Shown here: piece after piece, positions 54,591-64,000 of the stretch
Position numbering within the stretch: position 1 is the stretch's first letter
How the letters are laid out: each line of letters opens with the position of its first letter
From: Trissonchulus latispiculum
Lineage: Eukaryota > Nematoda > Enoplea > Enoplida > Ironidae
Direction: 5' to 3'
NCBI GenBank assembly: GCA_030248195.1
Contig: JASAND010020523.1
Location: 1 to 64,000 of the forward strand
DNA: 64,000 bases
Made by a program: the position numbers and the translations under genes
Notes under the pieces: model-generated
What the model saw: the letters and a program-made list of their open reading frames with translations, nothing else
The model's database searches: none
Told to the model about the DNA's origin: nothing

Positions 54591-55216
54591 TATTTTGCAA
54601 TTTTCTAGTTCAGTTTGCCTTTCTGTAGATACTGTAAAATGTCGGAGCTGCCGCCGGCTAGCCGGTGACGTTTTTTGGCGGCCGGCCGCCGGCTGGCTCA
54701 TAGCGATTGTACTAAACGAAGTTCTAAACACGACATCCCCATGTATAAAAGAAACTATTGAAGATTCACTGAGATGAACAACTTGCACAGACTGAGTAGA
54801 ATCTAATTGCTCAATCATACTACGGACATTAAAGTCCAATTCCTAATCAGTGTGCGTAGAAAACAAAATCACGCCAGGTTTTTTGCTCTGCTGGTAATGC
54901 ATGACTGGCTGCATCGCAAATCTGGAAATCTATCTCTTTTATTGAAATTACATAAAAACAAAAAATTCACAAAAGCGAAAAAGTTCGCCGCGTTTATTTT
55001 TCAAAGGAAAATATATACATACTCGCAAATACTACTGTCCTCGAGAACAGTACTGGTTGCATTCCTGCTAGCAGTTCAAAAATGGTGTTTCTCTCTCCGT
55101 TGCATTCATACATGTGTCTTGCCGATGCCTGATGCTCACTATCGCTCAAATTCTTGAAAATTGACCAATTCAATTGACTTCTTTGATTTCGCTAAATTTG
55201 CTTTCTACATTCGTAG
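54591..55216. other. No gene recognised
   Basis: A GCCGGC-rich palindromic patch (GCCGCCGGCTAGCCGG, about 54649) is followed by AT-rich sequence. ORF 54807-55157 (116 codons) has no recognisable feature. Confidence 0.4.
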
Positions 55217-56472
55217 TTGGAAAAACTATCAATTAAAATGAAATTTTTAAATTAAATTAATTGAAAAACGGACTTCAGAGTTGTGTTCTCTATCCCAGAT
55301 GACCCCAAATATATACAACATTTCAACAACTCGGTAATGATAAATTTTCAATTTTCCCTGGTTCCGAAACTTGTAGGCAGTCGAGAGGCGCTGACGGACT
55401 TTGTTTTTGCATGGGTTCACACATTTCTTACACTCTCCTGCAAGCGTGATATCGTTAACGTAATAGGCAACTTAAGCTTTTAGATTAAACTGAATCAAAG
55501 CATGTAGGTAGTGTATATAATAAGTTTGAAGTATTTTTCTGGCTTTATTGAGTTCCCAATTAGACTATATTTCTCCAGTAGGAGGGGGAGAGAGAAAAGT
55601 GAGCAAAAGAAATGACTTCTCTAGAAGCAGAAGTTTTGATGTAAACCTTTAGTTTATTATTCTAACGGGTTCAGTTGTGCTTTACTTGTTACTCTGTTCA
55701 TGTCAGTGTCTCGTCATTAAAAGGAAAGTATAGGGGAGGGTTTTTCTCTGATTTCGAAGCGATACCTACGGGGTGGTAACTATGCCAAGCATATCTGCCT
55801 TCTAAGGTTTACCTTAGCTAACCCCTCTTTATATCCATTACATGGTATTTGTATGTAATGGTATATGTATATGTATAGTTTGTTCATGCATGGTTTGACC
55901 CAACCGATCTAACAACCCTTTCCTCGCATTGAGTTTATCTTTTTCAATATAATTATAAATTTTTTATTTTCCATGAAAATGCTTAATATTCTTTTTTTGG
56001 AGACCCGTCAAAGTGTAGTGTAGGACTTTTCTTTAACTTTTTCTTTTTATAATAGTGTGCTTCGAAACTTTTTCATGTATACACTTTTGACAAGGCTCAT
56101 TATACCACATTCGTATGCAAAAAAGTGGGCAAAAAATCAGTTTAGCACTGTTTAGCAATCAATCATGTATCCATGGTGAGAAATGTAGGTCGATTAAACT
56201 TTAATAAGTTGACTTTGGGCCTATTTCTTTAAAGATTAAAATGGTAGGATTAAACGGATTAACATTCACCCGGATTAAAATTTTAATTTCCATTTCTTTT
56301 ATGCTAGATTAAACGGATTAAAATTAACTCGTTTAATCCGACCATTTTTAATCCACGGATTAAACGGGTTGATTATAATACATTTAATCCGACATTAAAG
56401 AAACAGCGATTAAAAAGTTTAATCCGCCAACTTTTAATCCGTTTAATCCGCGTAGCTGCACGAGGATTTAAA

Positions 56473-57569
56473 ACTAAAGTCTGACCAAAAATTCTTGGAA
56501 CCGAACTGTGAGCGCTTGTCCTGAGTTAAACCTTTGAAGTTAGTCTATATAAAGTATATATTTTTGGAAACCTCAGGAGGAGGAGAATCCGGTAAAGCCA
56601 TCATATCCGGTCAATATCCGGATACCGGATACCAAATCGATAAAAACGCTTCAGCTTCGGAAAGAGAATGCTAATTAATTCAATAATTTTTAATGACAGC
56701 TGTAATTTTTGAATGATAGCGTTTTAAAAATGATTCAAAAATTTATATTGCGTGAGACAAAGCTAAGCGAATGGGATCAAATCTCATATCCGGTTTAACA
56801 ATTAGACAAAACAAGTGAAATATGCACGTTATTAAAACGCTATCATTCAAAAATTACAGCACATGTGAAGTAATTTGAGGTTGATGCTTGTTAGGGATAG
56901 ACGAAATATCATTTTAATGAAATAATTTGACATCCGCACCAACCGGATACTGAGATAATAGCCCATGAAATCTCAAATTTCAAAGCTCAGAACCGGAAAT
57001 CGACCGGATATTCGATTACTTTGACACCGGTAAAATGAAAGTAGCCTCCTAAATATTCATTGTGCCAAAAACTAACATTTTTATCCGCGATTCCGAGCAC
57101 CAGACCGGAAAAACCTATTTTTCCGGTAAGTTTCGCAACGGATACGACCATAAATCACTGAATTTTGGTCCAAATTAGACAAAACTTCGTATATAGGCTA
57201 ATTTCGACCCGCTGAATCTAAAAATTCAATTAGCAAAACTGTAAGACCTACCCATCTTGCTGTACAGTTTTTGTGACCTAGACATCCGGTTACCGGACAT
57301 AGACCGGATGTGACCGGATTTTCGGAGATGTCTTGGGTTAAGGACCAATATGCTAGAGTATGAATTAATTAGCATTCTCTTTCCGAATCTGAAGCGTTTT
57401 TATCGATTAGGCATCCGGTATCCGGATATAGACCGGATATGATGGTTTTACCGGATTCTCCTCCTCCTGAGGTTTCTAAAAATATATACTTTATATAGGC
57501 TAACTTCAGTGGTTAACTCAGGGCAAGCGCTCACGGTTCGGTTCCAAGAATTTTTGGTCAGACTTTAGT
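56473..57569. mobile_element. Inner foldback with long arms, third nesting level
   Basis: ACTAAAGTCTGACCAAAAAT at 56473 pairs with its complement ending at 57569. The arms include TCAGGAGGAGGAGAATCCGG and GAAGCGTTTTTATCGAT-type words, about 215 bases each. The middle has repeated ATCCGG/CCGGAT words. No ORF. Confidence 0.75.
56701..56858. repeat. 26-base perfect inverted repeat, fourth nesting level
   Basis: TGTAATTTTTGAATGATAGC and six more bases at 56701-56726 are perfectly complementary to 56833-56858, with about 106 bases between. Confidence 0.85.
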
Positions 57570-57974
57570 TGAAAATGAAGGAGACGGATTAAACGGATTA
57601 AAATTAATCTTTAAAAAACAGCGAATAAAATTAAGATTACTAAAATTACTAAAATTAGATTAAAATTAACCATTCCATTTTTAATTCGAAGTGTGAATAA
57701 AGAAACAGGATTCTTTCACATTTCTTTCTCATTTAGATTAAAATTTTAATCCTAGGTGCATTAAAGAAATAGGAATAAATTTAATCAGTTTAACTCGTTT
57801 AACTAGCTGGATTAAATTTTAATCTGTTTAATCCGAGGCGCTGTTTCTTTAATGCGGATTAATTTTAATCTAATCCGTTTATTCTTTGAAGAAATAGGGC
57901 CTTTGTTTCACATTAATTACATGTTAGGTTTATCGCTGGTGTGCGATGATCCCGACCAACTGCAACAGATCTTA

Positions 57975-58527
57975 GGCCCTATTTCTTTAAAGATTAAACG
58001 GATTAGATTAAAATTAATCCGCATTAAAGAAATAGCACCTCGGATTAATCGGATTAAAACTTAATCCGGCGAGTTAAATGAGTTAAACGGATTAAATTTA
58101 ATCCTATTTCTTTAATGCACCTAAGATTAAAATTTTAATCTAATCCTATTTCTTTATTAACACTTCGGATTAAAAACTCAACGAGTTAATTTTAATCCGA
58201 CCTGCTTAATCGCTGTTTCTTTAAAGATTAATTTTAATCCGTTTAATCCGTTGCCTGCATTTTCAACTAGCTTTTAATCCTCGTGCTACTACGCGGATTA
58301 AACGGATTAAAAGTTATCGGATTAAAATTTTTAATCGCTGTTTCTTTAATGGCGGATTAAATGGATTAAAATCAACTCGTTTAATCCGCGGATTAAAAAT
58401 GGTCGGATTAAACGAGTTAGTTTTAATCCGTTTAATCCAGCATTAAAGAAATAGCAATTAAAATTTTAATCCGGCTGATTTTTAATCCATTTAATCCGAC
58501 CATTTTAATCTTTAAAGAAATAGGCCC
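57975..58527. mobile_element. Second GGATTAAA-rich element with GGCCCTATTTC ends
   Basis: Begins GGCCCTATTTCTTTAAAG and ends with the complement TTTAAAGAAATAGGCCC. Possible CT(T/C)AG duplication at the borders. The interior consists mainly of short palindromes of the type GGATTAAAATTAATCC and TTAAAGAAATAG. A decayed counterpart lies in the right arm (about 60920-61460). Confidence 0.65.
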
Positions 58528-59768
58528 TCAGACGAAAATATTTGGGGACAATATTTATTGACAAATTTCAACTTGATAACTGTAGGAAGCGATGCTGTAG
58601 GAAACTAACCCAAACACGATCGCACTGGAATTATTACTAAACTTTGTCAAAACAAAGGCACTAATTAAACGTAACTAAATTAATGTTATCGTCAAAACCA
58701 ACTTCGAAAACGTCCACAGTACAACCACTTACACTTAAGGTGGTGATTCCCTTTGGTCACATAAAGTTTGCACCATTATTATTCATTCATTACTTGGAGT
58801 TAAGAAGCTATTTTTGTATCAAAATTCAGCTTGACTTTTTCTCTTTTTAGTGCATTGTTGCTTTTCAAAAATATTTTTGACACATTTGAGAAGTATAATT
58901 TTCCAGATTTTTTGCAGACTCAAGTTAAATTTTTTCGCGAGACATCGGTTATATCATTCGATACCTCCATCAAATAGCTGGGGACATTGTGAAATCGCTT
59001 TTTGTTATGGAGAAATAAGCTGAAATGTGTGCGTAACCTGTATTTTTCCTACTTTCTCCAAATTTGATAACAGCCTACGGGATAGCTGTTGGAACACGAT
59101 AATACATGGATAATTTACCCTTACGAGATCTTCAGATCGACGCCCTTACTTTGATTTTATGGCTTGCATAGTTCAAGTAATGATGGATTATTTGATTTCT
59201 GTAAAAATGCCAAGTTTTCGACGCCAAAACAAGAAAATCGGCTATATCTCACGGTAGAGAAAAGCTAAAACGTTGCTTTAAAAAGCAAAAATATGAAGCT
59301 CAACGAGATCTTTCGAATGAATATAATCATAACTGTATAGTTGCTGCCAAACTTTCAGAAATTGGGAAAAACCGTCCTGACCGGAAATCTCGAATTTCTG
59401 AATCGGGATTGCTCCGGTAACACTGCTAACAAATTAGTTTTGGACCATATTCCGCCTGTCACATGTAAGCATGTCAGAAAATTTTTCTATTTTTTTGCTC
59501 ATTTTGCTAGTTTTGTGAGCTCGTATAAATGTACAGATTGTAAGCTTTAAAACGATGTATAAAGTAACGTCTAACGTTAAAACTATCTTTCCGACTCCCA
59601 AAATTGCGAAAGTTATATATAGCGTTTCGAAAAATCACCGCAAAAGCACTGCACAAAAGGATACCAGCACCTTAAATTAGTTTCAACTTTCTATATTACT
59701 TGATTAATAATGCTTAATGCTAATTGAACTTTAAAAACCGAATGAAATACATCTACATTCATAAAATA
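58528..59768. repeat. Inner part of the left palindrome arm
   Basis: No ORF of note. Bases 59466-59682 match the fragment beside the BEL element at 6894-7086. The sequence GACGCCAAAACAAG and other words recur inverted in 60060-60900. Confidence 0.6.
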
Positions 59769-62700
59769 ATTATAATTAATTAACTAACAAATAAATAAAT
59801 TATCAAGAGCTTTCAATAAGCCGGAACAATATAATACATACATGGGCAATGAACTTGGCTCTAGCCTGCACAGCCTTCGAGCTCACTGCGCGGGGGGGGG
59901 TCAAATTTCAAATTTTCACGATATGTGTGGACTCTGGTTTTTACAAAGCTCTGTTTTTGTCCCTTTGTAGGAAATATTTGCGAACTTACGCAATCCTTTA
60001 AGATTTTGATGAATCTCTAACAAAATGCGGAAATTTTCATTCTCTGGTTTTACTAAATAGCAAGCGAATTTTATGAATGTAGATGTATTTCATTCGGTTT
60101 TTAAAGTTCAATTAGCATTAAGCATTATTAATCAAGTAATATAGAAAGTTGAAACTAATTGGAATAACATCACTTTTGTGCAGTGCTTTTGCGGTGATTT
60201 TCGAAACGCTATATATAACTTTCGCAATTTTGAAGTCGGAAAGATAGTTTTAACGTTAGACGTTACTTTATACATCGTTTTAAAGCTTACAATCTTGTAC
60301 ATTTTATACACGAGCTCACAAAACTAGCAAAATGGTAAAAAAATGTGACGAACGAAATATGGTCCAAAAGAACTGGTTGTTGGCCGAATCCCATTCGGAT
60401 TTGGTGAAATTTGCCCTTGTATGATCATTCGAGATCTCGCAGATTACAGCCCTTCTACCGTGAACCGATTTTGGCACTAACGTCAGAAATCAAATAATCC
60501 ATCATTACCCGAAGCCTTAAAATCAAAGTAGAGCTCGTTGCCGAGATATAAAACGACAAATTATCCGTAATAGGTTTGCAATTTCTTGTCAAATTTGGGA
60601 AGCGGGTTGCACATTTCAGTGACGCCCGCCCAACAAAAAGCGACCGCAATTTCTGATGAATCGCGTGTGGGGACGACTTGGTCTGCTTCTCAAGTGGCAC
60701 GGCAAATTTTTTAAAAAGTCGAGCTGAAAACAACTTCCAACTCCAATAATTAATTGTGGTGCAAACCCGAAATCACCACCTGAAAATGTGTATAATGGAC
60801 ACCTTTATTGCCGAGTTTTGGCCGTGAACAAACTTGACAAAAGTTGTATCAGTGGAACAGATTGGTTATCAAGTTGAAATTTATCAATAAACTTTCAAAT
60901 ATTTTCGTCCTGAAAACCTATTTCTTTAAAGATTAAAGTAATCCGGATATAGTTAAAAATCAATATTAGTTAAAATTTTTAGTACTTTATTTCTTTAATA
61001 CGGTCAAAAGCTGGTTCTTTCGTTTTCATTAATCCGCGGATTAAACGAGTTGTTTAATCAGGTAATCCGCCGACAAACAACGTGCAATCGATAACTTCCA
61101 ATCCGTTTAATCCCGCGTAGTGCTTACGAAGACTAGTTGAAAATGCAGGCAACGGATTAAACGGATTAAAAATTAATCACTTTAAAGAAACAGCGATTAA
61201 GCAGGTCAATTAAAATTAACTCGTTGAGTTTTTAATCCGAGTATTATAAAGTAGGATTAGATTAAGACGCGCTAGGTGCATTAAAGAAAATAGGATGGGA
61301 GCTAATCCGTTTAACTCATTTAATATCCGATTAATCGAAAGATTATTTCTTTAATGCGGATTGCATTTTAATCTAATCGGTTAAATCTTTAAAGAAATAG
61401 GGCCTAAAAGTCCATTATTTAACAGTTAGGTCGGGATCATCATACACCAGCGATAAACAACATGTATAATTAATGTGAAACAAAGGCCCTATTTCTTCAA
61501 AGAATACGGATTAGATTAAAATTAATCCGCATTAAAGCTTAGCCTCGGATTAAACCAGATTAAATTTAATCAGCTAGTTAAACCGAGTTAACTGATTAAA
61601 TTTATTCCTATTTCTTTAATGCACCTAGGATTAAAATTTTAATCTAAATGAAAAGAAATGTGAAGAATCCTGTTTCTTTATTCACAACTGAATTAAAATG
61701 GAATGGTTAATTTTAATCAATTTAGTAATTTTAGTAATCTTAATTTTATTCGCTGTTTTTCGCCAATTTTAATCCATTTATCAAATATCGCTCGTTTTCG
61801 CTTAAAGTCTGACCAAAAACCGTAATTTTGCCTGAAGTTAACCCTTGAAGTTGCTTGTACTCCAAAATTTGTATATTTTAGAAACCTCAGGAGGAGAATT
61901 GACAAAACCGGTCTATATCCGGATGCCCTGGCGGTAAAACGCTTCGGGAACAAGAAGAGAATTACTAGTTTTAGCATATTGGTCACCAACCCAAGACATC
62001 TCCCTCCACTCCGAGTCTTGTACAAGTCACAAACCAGCACGAGATGGGGTAGGTCTTACATTTTGCTGAATTATTTTTGGAATTCACTGGAGTCAAAATT
62101 CTTCTGCAGGAGTTTCATTGAATTTGGACCAAGATTCGATGGAATTATGGTCGTATCCATTGCGAAACTTACCGGAAAAGTTTTTCCGGTCTGTGGTAAA
62201 AATGTTGGATTTTGGCACAATGAATATTTAGGAGAGCACTTTCTGCACCCATTGTCAAAGTGTCGGATATCCGGTCGATTTCCGGTTCTGGCTTTGAAGC
62301 TGAATTTCATGGGCTGGCAATATCTCGAATATCCGGTTGGTGCAGATGTCAAATATTTCATTAAAATGATATTTCGTCACAATACTGTCAACCTCAGAAT
62401 TGCACCATGTGCTGTGAGACCTGTTGCTTTAATAACGTGCGCTCACTTGTTTTTGTCTAGTGTTAAACCGGATATGAATTTGATCCCATTCGTAGCTTTG
62501 TCTCACTGTACCAGAGCCGCACGAATCATTTTTTAAAACGCTATCTCAAAAATACAGAAACATTAAAAATTATTAGTTAATAGCATTCTCTTCGAAGCTG
62601 AAGCGTTTTATCGATTTATTGAGATATAATGGCACACAGATTCTCCTCACTCCTGAGTTTCAAAATATACTTTTGCGTATAGACTAACTTCAAGGTTTAA

Positions 62701-64000
62701 CTCAGGGCAAGCATCTCACAGACCGGTTTCCATCGTGCAGCCACTTGAATTAAACGGATTAAAAGTTGGCAGATTAAACTTTTTGTATCGCTGTTTCTTT
62801 AATGTCGGATTAAATGTATTATAATCAACCCGTTTAATCCGTGGATTAAAAATGGTCGGATTGAAGCGAGTTGAGAATCGTTTAATCTAGCAAAAAATGG
62901 AAATTGGGAATTTTTAATCAGGTGAATGTTGTCCCTTTCTACCATTTTATTTCTTTAAAGAAATAGGCCCAAAAATCAACTTATTAAAAGTTTGTCGACA
63001 TACATTCTCACCATGAATACATGATTGATTGTAACAGTGCTAAACATTTTGTGCCCACATTGTGTAAAGGAATGTGGTATAATGAGCCTTGTCAAAAGTG
63101 TATACATGAGAAAGTTTCTTAGCAGGGGTTATATAAAGAAAAGTTGGGTAAAGTCCTGCACTGTGCTGACGGATACTCAAAGAATGTATTAAGCTTTCAT
63201 GGAAAAATAAAAAAATTTATATGTATATTGAAAAAGACAAACTTCAATTCGCGGAAAGGGTTGTTAGATCGGTTGGATCCAAACACATCTCATGATCAAA
63301 CCCTACATATACATATGCCACTACATACAAATACCATGTAAAATGGATATAGAAGAAGGGGTTAGCTAAGGTTAGTACCTGTAGAAGGCAGATATGCCCC
63401 AGCTATAGTTACCACCCCGTAGGTATCGCTGAGAAATCAGAGAAGCGGGAAACCCTCCCCTATACTTTCCTACTTTAATGGACGAAACACTGACCATGAT
63501 CGGAGTAAGCCATGTAAAAACACTACTGAGACCCGTTAGAATAATAAACTAAAAGGTTTACATCCCAAACTTCTCGCTATACCAAGAGAAGTCGATTTCT
63601 TTAACTCACATTTCTCTCTCCCCCTCCTACTGGAGGAATATAGTCTAGTTGGGAACTCAATAAAGCCAGGAAAATACTTCAAACTTTTGTATATACACTA
63701 CCGTACATGCTTTGATTCAGTTTAATCCTAAAAACTTAAGTTGCCTATTACGTTAACGATATCACACTTTCACGAGAGTGTAAGACAATGTGTGAACCCA
63801 TGCAAAAACAAAGTCCATCAGCGCCTCTCGACCGCCTACAAGTTTCCAGGAACCAGGGAAATGATTGAAAATTTATCATTACCGAGTTGTTGAAATGTTG
63901 TATATATTGGGGTCATCTAGGATGGAAAACACAACTCTGAAGTCCGTTTTTCAATTAGTTAAATTTAAAAATTTCATTTTTAATTTATACGTGGTTTCCA

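Larger units (their letters stand above)
56217..57901. mobile_element. Inverted-repeat element nested in the left arm
   Basis: Ends GGGCCTATTTCTTTAAAG and its near-complement at 57880-57901; CTTTG occurs at both borders (56213-56217 and 57901-57905). The subterminal parts consist of GGATTAAA/TTTAATCC units. It contains another inverted-repeat element at 56473-57569. No ORF. Confidence 0.65.
55217..64000. repeat. Giant imperfect palindrome, arms about 4 kb, right end outside the window
   Basis: The left arm (55217-59768) and right arm (60067-64000) are reverse complements with many substitutions and indels. For example GATGACCCCAAATATATAC at 55299 pairs with its complement near 63916, and CACTGCACAAAAG at 59648 pairs with 60173-60185. 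The unpaired loop is about 300 bases. Homology still holds at the last base of the window, so the outer boundary is not seen. No protein-coding gene is recognised in either arm. Confidence 0.9.

Noticed and set aside
61979..62536. 185-codon ORF in the right palindrome arm
   Set aside because: The corresponding left arm has no such frame, and the sequence is that of the foldback with CCGGATAT words; probably chance.
55217..64000. Terminal inverted repeats of the Maverick to which the PolB relic belongs
   Set aside because: The palindrome does not flank the PolB relic within the window; both arms lie on one side of it. It stays open because the right end is not visible.

Overview
The window looks like a gene-poor, transposon-packed stretch of an invertebrate animal genome. 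It holds a BEL/Pao retrotransposon, a Ty3/Gypsy-type pol, a non-LTR (LINE) reverse transcriptase relic, a tRNA-derived SINE-like head and a decayed protein-primed DNA polymerase of the Maverick/Polinton kind. BEL elements are known only from animals. I could not place the species. I found no host gene with convincing exon structure; almost every recognisable coding segment belongs to a mobile element, and most are broken by stops or frameshifts.

Layout. (1) 8-6893, minus strand: a BEL/Pao element with two 361-bp LTRs, three CCHC knuckles, an A17-type protease, RT with YVDN, RNase H, integrase and a C-terminal DUF5641-like tail. Its pol is interrupted at 2792-3228 by a small element with an 8-bp target duplication. 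(2) About 7090-16884 and, after an interruption, 36180-36760, plus strand: a decayed Gypsy-type element with an env-like membrane ORF upstream, two successive retropepsin-like regions, RT, RNase H, a long linker, integrase with a GPY-like module, and unfamiliar ORFs after pol. (3) 16885-36179, plus strand: a second LTR element (LTRs 490 and 494 bp) encoding Gag and a DSGA protease, with at best traces of pol. Its gag is split by a 3.1-kb element (19191-22311, TTA duplication), which itself contains a 398-bp element (21378-21775, 8-bp duplication). Its 3' half holds a minus-strand LTR-internal-LTR-internal-LTR array (28105-34881) from a shortened relative of the same family.

(4) 36.5-44.7 kb: no genes, but a series of foldback or inverted-repeat elements (37645-37984, 39277-40105, 40953-41186, about 41890-42785) and short tandem repeats. 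(5) 44.7-46.3 kb, minus strand: two LINE RT halves in the wrong order. (6) 48.0 kb: a tRNA-Tyr-like SINE head. (7) 48.6-53.6 kb, minus strand: unassigned ORFs, C2H2-like fragments and the Maverick-type PolB relic. (8) 55.2-64.0 kb: a giant imperfect palindrome with arms of about 4 kb. Its left arm contains further palindromes nested at least three deep, and it is loaded with a short GGATTAAA-type repeat.

There is no operon-like cooperation; the genes make sense only as parts of separate elements. The features I rate most worth pursuing are the nested palindromes, the hairpin array whose stems change in both halves between the two LTR-element relatives, the Maverick PolB relic, and the paired unknown ORFs downstream of the Gypsy integrase.
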